From Chromatiaceae bacterium (GTDB lineage: Bacteria; Pseudomonadota; Gammaproteobacteria; Chromatiales; Chromatiaceae): DNA of 64,000 nucleotides. Position 1 is the first letter of the stretch; each line of letters starts with the position of its first letter. Below are positions 36,383 through 45,014 of the stretch, piece by piece. Where the stretch lies: the NCBI GenBank assembly GCA_026984455.1, contig JALSSC010000002.1, positions 30,531-94,530 on the forward strand. Direction: 5' to 3'. Both the position numbers and the translations under genes were made by a program. The notes under the pieces are model-generated. The model saw nothing but the letters and a program-made list of their open reading frames with translations. It was not told where the DNA came from and made no database searches.

Positions 36383-38167
36383 TCATCTTCCAGGCCGCGG
36401 TGGATACAAAGGGGGCAGGGGTTCGGCCGCCTGCCTCGGCCCGGCGGCCTCGCGGAGGGGGAAGCGGCCGTCGAGGACCCGGCAGAGCGCCTCGCCCTGC
36501 CAGGTCCCGCCGGCGGGCGCGTATCGCACCTGGATCAGGGCGCGCACCTGATCCGCGGCGCGAGTCTCCAGGCGGGCGCCGAGGGCGGCCAGGTCCAGAG
36601 GGGGATCCTCGGGCCAATGCAGGCGCGCCAGGTCCAGGAGGATACGCTCGGCCGCGGCGGCGTCGCCTTCGCGGCAGACCCGGGCCAGGGCCTTCCACAG
36701 GGGACGGGAATCGGGCCGCGGGCGCTTTTCCACTCGCGGCCGGACCTTGGGTGCCGCGTTCCGGCCGGCGCGGCGGCGGACGCGCCACCAGATATACACC
36801 AGCCCCAACAACAACACGGCCCCGGCGGCCCATGCAGTGGAGCGGCGGTCGAGGTGATAGGACCCCCCGGGCGCGGACGCGGCCGACTGGGACGGGGCCG
36901 GTCTTACCTGCGGCGGGGGTGGGGCCGCCTTGGGCGCGGCGGCCACCTTCAGCCGCCAGCGGGGCAGGACCGCGGTGGCCGGGCGGTCCTTGCCGGTGTC
37001 CCACCAGTCGAGCCGGATCCCGGGCAGTTCCAGGGTGCCGGGACGCTGGGGCACCAGGGTGAAGCGTTGGCGGCTGCGTCCCACCACTTGGTCCCCCTCC
37101 ACCCGGTCGTCGTTCTCCGGCGGCTCGGGAAAGACCTCCACCCCGGGGATCGGGCCCAGTTTCAGGATCGGCAGTTGCGAGGCCTCCAGGCCCTTGGCCT
37201 CCAGGGTGAGGGTGCGGCTGACCGGCTCGCCCTGTTGCAGGCGCGGGGGGTGTTCGGCCCAGGAGTCCTTCAGGGTCAGAGCGGCGCTGGGCAACCAGTG
37301 GCGGCCCTTGAAGGCCGCTGGACGGGGACGGACCTCCAGGGTCCGGGGCTTGCTGGCGGCGGAGACGGCCCGGCCGGGGCGGGCGAAGGGGTCCATTCCC
37401 AGGGCGCCGCCGAAGGGGGAACGGAAGAAGGGGTCGGTGAAGGGATCGCGCCCGAACAGGCGTTGCATCAGGGGGTCTCCCCGGTCGCGCTCGGCCCTCA
37501 GGTGGCCCTCGAAGCGCAGGGGCGGGATCTCCAGGTGACCGCTGCGCTGCGGAAAGAGGACATAGAGCCGCTCGATGACGTTGAGATAACGGCCGTTGCG
37601 GGTCACCCGGTAGCGGCGGTCGTCGCCGATGCGTTCCAGGACCACGTCGCCGTTGGGCGCGGGGTCGGCCAGACGGCCGTCGAGGACCTGATCCGTATGA
37701 TACAGGCGTACCCGCAGGAGGACCTGTTGCTGGACATAGGGGTGGGCATCGGGGGGGATCAGCTCGGTCTCGATGGCGACCTGTCCCTGCAGCCGCCGTT
37801 TCAGCGCGGGGGGGAGTGGGCGCACCTCGAGTTCCAGCGGCGCGGTCCTGGCCTGCCCCAGGGTCAGCGCCGGGATGCGCAGGTGCCCGGCCCGTTTCGG
37901 CTTGAGGGAAAGGATCCAGCCATGGGTCTCGCTGCGGCGGCCGTTGGTCACGGCGATACGGGTGCTCTCGGTGGAGCCGAGGATCTCGAAATCCTTCTTC
38001 AGGGGGGCCGTGTCCGGGGCCGGGACTCTGTCCGCCCCGGAGACTTCCAGATAGAGGCGGACCGGGTCGCCCAGATAGGTGGGGTTGGGCTCCACCCGCG
38101 CCTGGACCCCGGCGAGGGCCTCCAGGGGGAACGCAAGGCACAGCAGGATCGCTACGACAAGGGGCAT
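36383..38167 (-). CDS. batD: BatD-like protein (oxygen tolerance family)
   Basis: Protein of 594 residues: signal peptide (MPLVVAILLCLAFPLEALA), Ig-like beta domains (GVQARVEPNPTYLGDPVRLYLEVSGA, VQQQVLLRVRLYHTDQ, YLNVIERLYVLFPQRSGHLEIPPL), one membrane helix near 455-475 (STAWAAGAVLLLGLVYIWW), then a cytoplasmic tail. The BatD family belongs to the Bacteroides aerotolerance system, thought to be a MoxR-controlled envelope complex. GAGAG precedes the ATG at 38167. Last gene of the moxR-bat operon, seven bases after the BatB/C gene. Confidence 0.87.
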   Translation of the reverse strand: MPLVVAILLCLAFPLEALAGVQARVEPNPTYLGDPVRLYLEVSGADRVPAPDTAPLKKDFEILGSTESTRIAVTNGRRSETHGWILSLKPKRAGHLRIPALTLGQARTAPLELEVRPLPPALKRRLQGQVAIETELIPPDAHPYVQQQVLLRVRLYHTDQVLDGRLADPAPNGDVVLERIGDDRRYRVTRNGRYLNVIERLYVLFPQRSGHLEIPPLRFEGHLRAERDRGDPLMQRLFGRDPFTDPFFRSPFGGALGMDPFARPGRAVSAASKPRTLEVRPRPAAFKGRHWLPSAALTLKDSWAEHPPRLQQGEPVSRTLTLEAKGLEASQLPILKLGPIPGVEVFPEPPENDDRVEGDQVVGRSRQRFTLVPQRPGTLELPGIRLDWWDTGKDRPATAVLPRWRLKVAAAPKAAPPPPQVRPAPSQSAASAPGGSYHLDRRSTAWAAGAVLLLGLVYIWWRVRRRAGRNAAPKVRPRVEKRPRPDSRPLWKALARVCREGDAAAAERILLDLARLHWPEDPPLDLAALGARLETRAADQVRALIQVRYAPAGGTWQGEALCRVLDGRFPLREAAGPRQAAEPLPPLYPPRPGR

Positions 38168-38174
38168 CTCTCGG

Positions 38175-40319
38175 TCACCAGGGTTGGGCGGGCGCGCGCC
38201 GCCGGGCGCGGGCCCGATACTGATACAGAAACTTGCGCCGCAGCAAGCCACCCGGGTCGTCGGGGATGCGGCGTAGCCATTGTTCAGCGGCCTGGCGCTC
38301 CTCGGCGGAGAGGGGATCCAGCGGTCCGGCGCTGGCGGCGGCCTTTCCGGCCGGGCCCCGGGGGGCACTCGCGGCCTGGCCGCCGTCCGTGCCCGGGGAG
38401 CGGGCCAGATCCTTCAGGCCCTTCGCGAAGACGTTGCCCTTGCGCCCGGCCTTGCCGGGTTCGCCGGTCCCTGCGGCATGGCCTCTGTCCGTGGACGGGT
38501 GCTCCCCGGCTTTCCGCTTCGTCTCGGACCGCCCGGACTTCGCCGGGGCCCGCTGGGCCTTTCTATCGGCCCCTTCCGCCCCGGCCGCGGGCGCCCGTGG
38601 CGCCGTCCGAGACTGCCCGGTACCCGCCTGGGCGGCCTTCCCTGTACCTGCCCGGGCCTGTCCGGAGCTGGACCCGCCGCTCCCTTGAGCGTCGTTCGGC
38701 CCTGACTTGGGTTGGGCGTTTCCACTCTCTCGGCCACCGTTCCGGGCCGGCTTGGATTTGGATGCCCCGCCCTCCCGGCCACCGTTCCGGGCCGGCTTGG
38801 ATTTGGATGCCCCGCCCTCCTGGCCACCGTTTCGGGCCGGCTTGGGTGTGGATTTTCCGCCCCCCTGGCCACCGCTGCGGGCCTGTTGCGAGCGCGGCTC
38901 GCTGCCCTTGCCGCCCCGTCTTCCAGGCTTCGGCGGTGGCCGGCGGCGTTCCCGGTCGCGCAGCAACCGCTGCAATAGGGCCTTGTTCTCGAGGGCGTCG
39001 GCCATGCCCGGCCGCTGTTTCAGGGCGCGGTCGTAGGCGGCGACGGCCTCTTTGTAGCGCCCCAGGCGGGCCAGGGCATTGCCCAGGTCATAGGCGGCAT
39101 CGGCGCCCCGGGCCTGTTTCAGCGCCTCGGCGGCCTGCCTGTAGCGCCCCTCGCGATAGAGGGCCGCGCCCCGCCGCAGGGGGTCACGGGCGAGGGCCGC
39201 GGCCTGTCTCGCGCGGCCTTGTTCGAGGGCCCGCTGGGCCTGTTGTTCCGGGGTCTCCCACAGGTCGTGCCAGGTCAGGGCCCGGGCCGGGCCGGGGGTC
39301 AGGCCCAAGGGCGCCGCCAGGATCAGGCCCAGCAACCAGCCACGACGGAAGCCCAGGGCCGCCAGCGGCAACAGCAGGGGCAGCAGCCAGGGGCCCCGGT
39401 CGATCCATTCCTCGGCCTGTCGTCGGCGGCCCTGTCCGGGCGCCGCCACCTTGAACCGCCACAGGGGGGCGAGGCGATGGAGATCGGTGTCGTCGGGGGT
39501 GAGATCGGCATAGCGGCCGTCCCCGGCCTCGGCCAGGCGTTCCAAGGCCCGGCGGTCGAGACGGGCCAACACCACCCGTCCCCGGACATCACGCACCTGG
39601 CCGCCGCCCGGCGCGGGGATGGGCGCGCCCTGGGGAGTGCCCACGCCCAGCACCCCCAGGCGAAAGCCGGCGGCGGCCAGGTGCCGGGCCGCCGCCAGGG
39701 CCTCGTCGCCGCGGTAGCCGTCGGTCACCAGCAACACCCCCCCCTGAACGGCATTGCCCCGGCGCAAGAGATCCAGGGCCCGTTCCAGGCCGCGATCCAC
39801 ACGGCTGCCCTGGACCGGCATGAGATCGGGGGAGAGGGCCCCCAGATGGGCCGCCAGGGTACGGGTATCGTCGGTCAGGGGGGTGACCACGAAGGCGTCT
39901 CCGGCAAAGGCCACCAGGCCGGTGAGGCCCGATTTGCGCCGGCGCAGCAGGGCCCGCACCTTGTACCGGGCCCGCTCCAGGCGTGACGGGCGGAGATCGG
40001 CGGCGAGCATGGAGCGGGACAGGTCGAACACCACCACCAGGGCGTCCCGGGGGGCGAAGGCCGGCCGGGGTCTGCGTTCCCAGGCCGGGCCGGCCAGGGC
40101 GGTGACCGCCACCAGCCAGGCCAGGGCGAGCAGCCCGAGGGCACGCGGGGGGCGGCCCTCCGGCCCCCCGCCCACCAGCATCGCGGGTTGCAGGGCGGGA
40201 TCCAGGAGGCGCCGCCAGGGACTGCCCGCGGCCCTCCCCCGCCAGGCCCACCAGAGGCCCGCGAACAGCGGGATCAGGGCCAGGAACCAGGCCGGCCGCA
40301 GGAAATGGAAGGCGTTCAC
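38175..40319 (-). CDS. BatB/BatC-type fusion: VWA domain, TPRs and low-complexity tail
   Basis: Protein of 714 residues. Two N-terminal membrane helices frame the start of a von Willebrand A domain (VVVFDLSRSMLAADLRPSRLERA; MIDAS-type DxSxS, GVLLVTDGYRGDE). Two further helices (about 300-340) lead to TPR-like repeats (DAAYDLGNALARLGRYKEAVAAYDRALKQRPGMADALENKALL). Then follows about 190 residues rich in Gly, Lys, Arg, Ser and Ala, including a 15-residue unit (KPARNGGREGGASKS) repeated about four times, encoded by the 45-bp repeat at 38731-38890. The end (AEQWLRRIPDDPGGLLRRKFLYQYR) is conserved in BatB/BatC fusions. It overlaps BatA upstream. Confidence 0.87.
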   Translation of the reverse strand: MNAFHFLRPAWFLALIPLFAGLWWAWRGRAAGSPWRRLLDPALQPAMLVGGGPEGRPPRALGLLALAWLVAVTALAGPAWERRPRPAFAPRDALVVVFDLSRSMLAADLRPSRLERARYKVRALLRRRKSGLTGLVAFAGDAFVVTPLTDDTRTLAAHLGALSPDLMPVQGSRVDRGLERALDLLRRGNAVQGGVLLVTDGYRGDEALAAARHLAAAGFRLGVLGVGTPQGAPIPAPGGGQVRDVRGRVVLARLDRRALERLAEAGDGRYADLTPDDTDLHRLAPLWRFKVAAPGQGRRRQAEEWIDRGPWLLPLLLPLAALGFRRGWLLGLILAAPLGLTPGPARALTWHDLWETPEQQAQRALEQGRARQAAALARDPLRRGAALYREGRYRQAAEALKQARGADAAYDLGNALARLGRYKEAVAAYDRALKQRPGMADALENKALLQRLLRDRERRRPPPKPGRRGGKGSEPRSQQARSGGQGGGKSTPKPARNGGQEGGASKSKPARNGGREGGASKSKPARNGGRESGNAQPKSGPNDAQGSGGSSSGQARAGTGKAAQAGTGQSRTAPRAPAAGAEGADRKAQRAPAKSGRSETKRKAGEHPSTDRGHAAGTGEPGKAGRKGNVFAKGLKDLARSPGTDGGQAASAPRGPAGKAAASAGPLDPLSAEERQAAEQWLRRIPDDPGGLLRRKFLYQYRARARRRAPAQPW
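38731..38890. repeat. 45-bp tandem repeat within the BatB/C gene
   Basis: Units begin at 38731, 38776, 38821 and 38866 (key start GGCCACCG). The first two are almost identical; the third and fourth diverge. They encode the Lys/Gly-rich linker repeat and stay in frame. Confidence 0.8.
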
Positions 40320-41272
40320 GGGGCGCTCCGGCGGGCCGTGGCGAAGGCCAGCAGGCTGAGCCCCAGGGCCAGGCCCAGGGGCCAGGGGAAGCGTTCGGCC
40401 ACCGGGCGGTAGGTACGCGCCTCCCGGGCCGAGGGCTCCAGTCGGTCGAGGAGGCGGTAGACGGCCTCCAGGGCCCCGGGGTCGCGGGCGCGGAACCAGC
40501 GGCCGCCGGTGATCCGGGCGATGGCCTGGAGGGTCGGCTCGTCCAGCTCGCCGCCCTGCCGGCCGATGCCGATGGTGTAGATACGGACCCCGGCGTCACG
40601 GGCCAGTTCGGCGGCCTTGAGGGGCGGCACCGCCCCGGCGGTATTGGCGCCGTCGGTGAGCAGTACCAGCACCCGGCGGCCCTCGGGACGCTTCCGCAGA
40701 CGCTTCACCGCCAGGCCGATGGCCTCGCCGATGGCGGTCTCCTTGCCGGCGAGACCGATCACGGCCTCGTCCAACAGGGTGCGCACGGTCTCGCGGTCGA
40801 AACTGAGGGGCGCCTGGAGATAGGCGTGGGAACCGAACAGGATGAGGCCGATGCGGTCGCCGGCACGGCGGGCGATGAAGTCTCCGGCCACGGCCTTGAC
40901 CGCCGTCAAGCGGTCCACCACCCGCCCGCCGAGGATCATATCCTCGCTGGCCATGCTCCCGGAGATGTCCACCGCCAGCATCAGGTCGCGCCCGCTGAGG
41001 GTCAGGTCCACGGGCGGCCCGAGCCACTGCGGCCGGGCGGCGGCGGCGAGCAGGGCCAGCCAGGCGAGGATGCCGAGGGCCAGCGGCAGGCGCCGGCGCC
41101 GCCTGGGCCCGGTCAGGGCGGGGGCCAGGGCGGCGAAGAAGGGAAAGCGGAGGGCGCCCGCGGGTGGGTGGCGAAACGGCGGCCACCACAGGGCCACCAA
41201 CAGGGGCAGGGGCGCCGCGGCCAGGGCCCAGGGCCAGGCGAAGTGGATCTGGCGCAGGGTCTCCGGGATCAT
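40316..41272 (-). CDS. batA: BatA-like VWA-domain membrane protein
   Basis: Protein of 318 residues: N-terminal helices (HFAWPWALAAAPLPLLVALWW; ALGILAWLALLAAAARPQWL), then a von Willebrand A domain with a full MIDAS motif (LMLAVDISGSMASEDM, GLAGKETAIGEAI, VLVLLTDGANTAG) and a C-terminal helix (PWPLGLALGLSLLAFATA). It belongs to the MoxR-linked VWA proteins and probably binds a partner through a metal ion. Its stop overlaps the start of BatB/C, and its start overlaps the DUF4381 gene. Confidence 0.9.
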   Translation of the reverse strand: MIPETLRQIHFAWPWALAAAPLPLLVALWWPPFRHPPAGALRFPFFAALAPALTGPRRRRRLPLALGILAWLALLAAAARPQWLGPPVDLTLSGRDLMLAVDISGSMASEDMILGGRVVDRLTAVKAVAGDFIARRAGDRIGLILFGSHAYLQAPLSFDRETVRTLLDEAVIGLAGKETAIGEAIGLAVKRLRKRPEGRRVLVLLTDGANTAGAVPPLKAAELARDAGVRIYTIGIGRQGGELDEPTLQAIARITGGRWFRARDPGALEAVYRLLDRLEPSAREARTYRPVAERFPWPLGLALGLSLLAFATARRSAP

Positions 41273-41733
41273 GAGCCGACCCCCAGATTGCGCCGGATCC
41301 AGGAACGGGCGAGGGCCTCCAGGGCCGGCCAGTCGTAGTCCACCCGAACGCGGTAGGGACCGTCGGCCAGCACCCGTCCGGGGCCGTCACGAAAGCCGGG
41401 GCCGCCGGTCCGTTCCAGGAACTCCAGCCAGGCCGGACCCTGCAGGGCGGCCACCTCGCGGCGGTCGTGAGCGGCCAGGGCCACCCGCCGCAACAGGACG
41501 TTGAGGGCGATCAGACGGCGGACGGGATCGGGCTCCGCCGCCAGGGCGGCGAGATCGGCCAGGACACGCCGGCGCAGGCGCCGCCGGCGCCAGGCCTGGA
41601 GCAGCCACCGCAGGAGCACGCCGAGGAGGAGCAGCAGCAGGGCGGCGAGCACCCACCAGCCCGGAGCCGGCGGCCACCAGGGCGGCTCCGGGGGCAGATG
41701 CACGGGTGCCAGGGGCAGCTCGGCCGGCTTCAT
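41269..41733 (-). CDS. DUF4381 family membrane protein
   Basis: Protein of 154 residues with a Pro/Trp-rich start (LPPEPPWWPPAPGWWVLAALLLLLLGVLLRWLLQAW), one membrane helix, a basic stretch (RRRRLRRRV) and a helical cytoplasmic domain ending WPALEALARSWIRRNL. This is the DUF4381 layout found between DUF58 and BatA genes in MoxR operons. Function unknown. Four-base overlaps on both sides show translational coupling. Confidence 0.88.
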   Translation of the reverse strand: MKPAELPLAPVHLPPEPPWWPPAPGWWVLAALLLLLLGVLLRWLLQAWRRRRLRRRVLADLAALAAEPDPVRRLIALNVLLRRVALAAHDRREVAALQGPAWLEFLERTGGPGFRDGPGRVLADGPYRVRVDYDWPALEALARSWIRRNLGVGS

Positions 41734-42650
41734 CGGCCCCGCCCCAGAAAGGCGCCGATACGCGCCACCGGATCGTCGGCGGTATCCAGGTCCAGGAGGG
41801 GCGCGGCCAGGCGCCGCAAGACCTCCCGCAGGTACCGGTCACGCTCGGCGAAGAAGGCCTCGTAGGCGGCGCGCACCGCCGGGTCGCGGGTATCCAGCAG
41901 CCCCCGCCGGCGGCCGTCGGTGACCGGGTAACGCCCGGGGGGAGGGGGCTCCCGCTCCAGGCGGTCCCATACCCGGCAGGCCAGGACCTCGCTATGCAGG
42001 CGCGCCCGTTCCAAGGCGCGCACGCCCACCTCGGCGAGGCCGTGAAAGTCGCTCAGGATCACCACCAGGCTGCCGGGGCGGGTGACCCGGCGCAAGCGGC
42101 TGAGGGCCTCCTCCAGGCCGCCGGCGGCGCCCCCGGCCTCCAACAAACGGCCGGGATCGCTGGCGCTGACCAAGGCATGGAGGAGACGCAGGACCCCATG
42201 GCGCCCCCCTCGCGGACGCAGCTCGTAACGGCCCTCGGCCACCACCAGGCCGCCCACCCGGTCGCCATGGCCTGCCGCCCACCAGGCCAACAGGGCCGCG
42301 GCGCGGGCCAGGACCACCGACTTGAGGGCCCCGCGGCTGGCGAAGAAGGTGGTGGGAGAGAGGTCGGTCACCAGGATCACCGGGCGCTCACGCTCCTCGT
42401 GATAGAGCTTGACGTGGGCCTGGCCGGTGCGGGCGGTGACCCGCCAGTCCATGTTGCGCACGTCGTCGCCGGCCTGGTAGGCGCGCGACTCCAGGTAGTC
42501 CATGCCGCGTCCCCTGAAGGCCGAGCGGTGGGCGCCCGCGAGGGGGCTGCGGGCGGGCCCGAGCCGGCGCCCAGGGCGTTGCTCCAGGTCCAGACGCAGG
42601 CCCACCAGTTCCTCCAGGGAGACCCGGGTGGGGTCGCCGGCCGCGCCCAT
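41730..42650 (-). CDS. DUF58 family protein
   Basis: Soluble protein of 306 residues with RRLGPARSPLAGAHRSAFRGRGMDYLESRAYQAGDDVRNMDWRVTARTGQAHVKLYHEERERPVILVTDLS, the DUF58 core, and a VWA-like second half (PGSLVVILSDFHG). DUF58 proteins accompany MoxR ATPases and are thought to work with them as a chaperone-like pair. Its ATG overlaps the moxR stop (TGATG). Confidence 0.9.
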   Translation of the reverse strand: MGAAGDPTRVSLEELVGLRLDLEQRPGRRLGPARSPLAGAHRSAFRGRGMDYLESRAYQAGDDVRNMDWRVTARTGQAHVKLYHEERERPVILVTDLSPTTFFASRGALKSVVLARAAALLAWWAAGHGDRVGGLVVAEGRYELRPRGGRHGVLRLLHALVSASDPGRLLEAGGAAGGLEEALSRLRRVTRPGSLVVILSDFHGLAEVGVRALERARLHSEVLACRVWDRLEREPPPPGRYPVTDGRRRGLLDTRDPAVRAAYEAFFAERDRYLREVLRRLAAPLLDLDTADDPVARIGAFLGRGR

Positions 42651-43630
42651 CAGGCCACGGGCACCAGGCGCAGCAGTTCGCCGATGAAGTCATCGGCCTC
42701 CACGCCCTCGGCCTCGGCCTCGTAGGACAGGAGCACGCGATGGCGCAGCACGTCGTAGACCACCGCGTGCACGTCCTCGGGGGTGACGTAGTCGCGACCG
42801 TCGAGCCAGGCGTGGGCACGGGCGCAGCGGTCCAGGGCGATGCTCCCCCGCGGGCTGGCCCCGTAGGCCACCCAGTCCGCCAGGCGTTGGTCATAGGCGG
42901 AGGGGTCGCGGCTGGCGAGGACCAGTTGCAACAGATAGGCCTCCACCGCCTCGGCCATGTGCAGGGCCAGCACCTCGGCACGTCCGGCGAAGACCTGCTC
43001 GCGGCTGAGCAGGATCTCGGGGCGGGCCGCGCCGCGCAATTCCTCGCCGGCCTCGCGCCGCGCCAGGTGGAGGATGGCCCGTTCCGCGTCCGCGTCGGGA
43101 TAGCCGATGCGCACGTGCATCAGGAAGCGGTCCAGTTGGGCCTCGGGGAGGGGGTAGGTCCCCTCCTGCTCGATGGGGTTCTGGGTGGCCATCACCAGGA
43201 AGGGGCGCGGCAGGGGCCAGGTCTGGAGGCCCACGGTCACCTGGCGTTCGCCCATGGCCTCCAACAGCGCCGACTGGACCTTGGCCGGGGCCCGGTTGAC
43301 CTCGTCGGCGAGGACCAGGTTGTGGAAGATGGGGCCCTTGCTGAACACGAACTCCCCCGTCTGCGGGCGGTAGATCTCGGTGCCGGTGAGGTCGCCGGGG
43401 AGCAGGTCCGGGGTGAACTGGATGCGTTGGAAGTCCCCTTCGAAGTGGTCCGCCAGGGCCTTGATGGCGCTGGTCTTGGCCAGCCCCGGGGCACCCTCCA
43501 CCAACAGGTGGCCATCGGCCAAGAGGGCGATGAGGAGGCGTTCCAGCAGGGCCTCCTGGCCGATGATGCGGCGGCCCAGGGCCTGGCGGAGGGATGTGAA
43601 GGCGGCGCGGGGAGAGGCGGTTTCCGACAT
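42650..43630 (-). CDS. moxR: MoxR-family AAA+ ATPase
   Basis: ATPase of 326 residues: QALGRRIIGQEALLERLLIALLADGHLLVEGAPGLAKTSAIKALA (Walker A GAPGLAKT), NLVLADEVNRAPAKVQSALLEAMGERQVT (Walker B and sensor region), FLVMATQNPIEQEGTYPLPEAQLDRF (sensor 1), ending in a lid domain. It should act as a chaperone-like motor for the VWA proteins encoded downstream. The ATG at 43630 has AGGAG before it; the open frame reaches 43927 but that stretch holds hairpin repeats. First gene of the operon moxR-DUF58-DUF4381-batA-batBC-batD. Confidence 0.92.
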   Translation of the reverse strand: MSETASPRAAFTSLRQALGRRIIGQEALLERLLIALLADGHLLVEGAPGLAKTSAIKALADHFEGDFQRIQFTPDLLPGDLTGTEIYRPQTGEFVFSKGPIFHNLVLADEVNRAPAKVQSALLEAMGERQVTVGLQTWPLPRPFLVMATQNPIEQEGTYPLPEAQLDRFLMHVRIGYPDADAERAILHLARREAGEELRGAARPEILLSREQVFAGRAEVLALHMAEAVEAYLLQLVLASRDPSAYDQRLADWVAYGASPRGSIALDRCARAHAWLDGRDYVTPEDVHAVVYDVLRHRVLLSYEAEAEGVEADDFIGELLRLVPVA

Positions 43631-43770
43631 GGACGGCTCCTGGTGAATTCGCATCTGAAGACCGTGGCGGGAGCGGCGAGTTCCTCGGGACAGGCTGCCG
43701 TGCCAGGCCGTCCCGCCGGGCAGGGCCGACAGGGTATTGAAACAGGTCCCCCCTGGACTCTTGCAACCAC

Positions 43771-43799
43771 GGAACCGGAAGATGCGATGTTCCGGTTCC
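43771..43799. repeat. Inverted repeat, 10-bp arms
   Basis: GGAACCGGAA (43771-43780) and TTCCGGTTCC (43790-43799), perfect, nine-base spacer. Confidence 0.6.
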
Positions 43800-43854
43800 T
43801 TCATTTTCGACGGCTGACGGCCACCGGAAAGGGCAGCACTTCCCTTTACCCGAT

Positions 43855-43891
43855 GCAGGCCGTCGAAAAACGAGGTCTTTCGACGGCCTGC
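43855..43891. repeat. Inverted repeat, 14-bp arms
   Basis: GCAGGCCGTCGAAA (43855-43868) and TTTCGACGGCCTGC (43878-43891), perfect, nine-base spacer AACGAGGTC. A partial third copy of the TTTTCGACGGC half is at about 43805. No T-run follows. Confidence 0.65.
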
Positions 43892-44012
43892 TACGTCAAT
43901 GCCCATGGGGAAGATACGGTGAACCATGATTACGTGGATTACGTGCGAAAGGTATGATCACGGGACCTCCCCACCCCACGCCTTGCTGCCCAATTCTTGC
44001 CCCGGAATCCCC

Positions 44013-44531
44013 ATGTCGGCACTTGTTCAGAATCCTGGCGCCGCGGCGGTGCTGCGCTGCCGTTCTCACCTCTACGCGCTGCGCCCACTCCTCGCCCGCT
44101 ATGGCCTGAAGGTGGAGGAGATCCCCTCCGGCCGCCCCATCCCCGGGAGTTTCTGGGGAGACAGCGAGGCCGGTCTGATCGGCGACGGCCTCTACGTGCG
44201 TGAGGACACCCCGGTCCATTCCGCCTTGCACGAGGCCTGTCACTACGTCTGCATGGACCCTGGGCGGCGCGCGGCACTGCACACCGACGCCGCCGGCGAC
44301 TACGCCGAGGAGAACGGGGTCTGTTATCTCCAGATCCTCCTCGCCGGGTACCTGCCCGGGGTGGGGCGGGGGCGCCTGTGCGCCGACATGGACGCCTGGG
44401 GCTACAGCTTCCGCCTGGGGTCGGCCCGCGCGTGGTTCGAGGAGGACGCGGAGGACGCACGCCTCTGGCTGCTCGGCCACCGGCTGATCGACGCCGAAGA
44501 CCGCCCCACCTGGCGGCTGCGGGGGGTATAA
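44013..44531 (+). CDS. HExxH-motif protein, putative zinc metallopeptidase of unknown family
   Basis: Protein of 172 residues, cytoplasmic (no signal peptide). It contains HEACH at 73-77 (VHSALHEACHYVCMD), the HExxH pattern of zinc peptidases, and about 22 residues later DYAEENGVCYLQILLA, whose Glu99 or Glu100 could be the third ligand of a gluzincin-type site. Six Cys are spread through the sequence. I do not recognise the family; proteolytic activity is inferred from the motif only. The ATG at 44013 is preferred over 43926 because the upstream part overlaps the hairpin region's edge and is not protein-like. The Hsp20-like and SnoaL-like genes follow on the same strand. Confidence 0.75.
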   Translation: MSALVQNPGAAAVLRCRSHLYALRPLLARYGLKVEEIPSGRPIPGSFWGDSEAGLIGDGLYVREDTPVHSALHEACHYVCMDPGRRAALHTDAAGDYAEENGVCYLQILLAGYLPGVGRGRLCADMDAWGYSFRLGSARAWFEEDAEDARLWLLGHRLIDAEDRPTWRLRGV

Positions 44532-44532
44532 T
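44527..44532 (+). promoter_or_regulatory. Candidate -10 element (TATAAT) for the Hsp20-like gene
   Basis: A perfect TATAAT overlaps the stop codon of the upstream gene (TAA at 44529-44531) and lies about 39 bases before the Hsp20-like start. No good -35 is seen 17 bases upstream. Confidence 0.4.
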
Positions 44533-44570
44533 CCCAAGGCGTATCCACTCTTTCCATCTGGAGAAGCCCC

Positions 44571-45014
44571 ATGAGAAAGGCCCTGAGCATCCTGCTGCTG
44601 GGCAGCGCCCTGCCGTTCGCCACCCTGGCCCGGCCGCCCTTCCCCTACGGCCCCATCGGTCCTGTCGGCCCCGGTCCGGCCTTCCTCCGCGGCCCCGCGG
44701 AACCCATCGCCCTGTACCTGCGGCGGGAGACCCGTCCCGACGCCTACAAGGCCATCATCGAGCTGCGCGGCATCACCCCGAAACAGGTGCAGGTCTCGAC
44801 CCATGGGCGGATGGTGGAGATCTCCACCCAGGCCGAGGATCAGACGGACGAGGAAAAGACCGGAGCAGCCGGCTACTACCGCTATTTCAGCTACCGTTCC
44901 AACCGTCTCAGGCGGCGTTTCAGCGTACCGGGCGACGCCGACCTGGGCGCCATGCAGCGTGAAGACGGCGAAGACCGGATCACCCTCACCATTCCGCGCA
45001 GGAGCGCGCGTTGA
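44571..45014 (+). CDS. Exported Hsp20/alpha-crystallin-like protein
   Basis: Protein of 147 residues with a signal peptide (MRKALSILLLGSALPFATLA) and a Pro/Gly-rich N-terminal section. The rest resembles the alpha-crystallin domain: DAYKAIIELRGITPKQVQVSTHGRMVEISTQAEDQ, YFSYRSNRLRRRFSVPGDADLGAMQRED, ITLTIPRR. Small heat-shock proteins are normally cytoplasmic; a periplasmic one is less common and may act as an envelope holdase. A good ribosome site (CTGGAGAAGC) precedes the ATG. The next gene starts at TTG overlapping its stop. Confidence 0.8.
   Translation: MRKALSILLLGSALPFATLARPPFPYGPIGPVGPGPAFLRGPAEPIALYLRRETRPDAYKAIIELRGITPKQVQVSTHGRMVEISTQAEDQTDEEKTGAAGYYRYFSYRSNRLRRRFSVPGDADLGAMQREDGEDRITLTIPRRSAR

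Larger units (their letters stand above)
43631..44012. other. Divergent intergenic region with two strong hairpins
   Basis: No gene seen in these 382 bases between moxR (minus) and the metallopeptidase-like gene (plus). Two perfect inverted repeats lie here (43771-43799 and 43855-43891). Promoters for both sides are expected but none matches consensus well. Confidence 0.55.

Noticed and set aside
38731..38890. CRISPR-like repeats
   Set aside because: The 45-bp units are directly adjacent, without spacers, and in frame within a coding sequence.
36020..39454. 1144-codon open frame opposite modA, batD and batBC
   Set aside because: Crosses several real genes and shows no domain.
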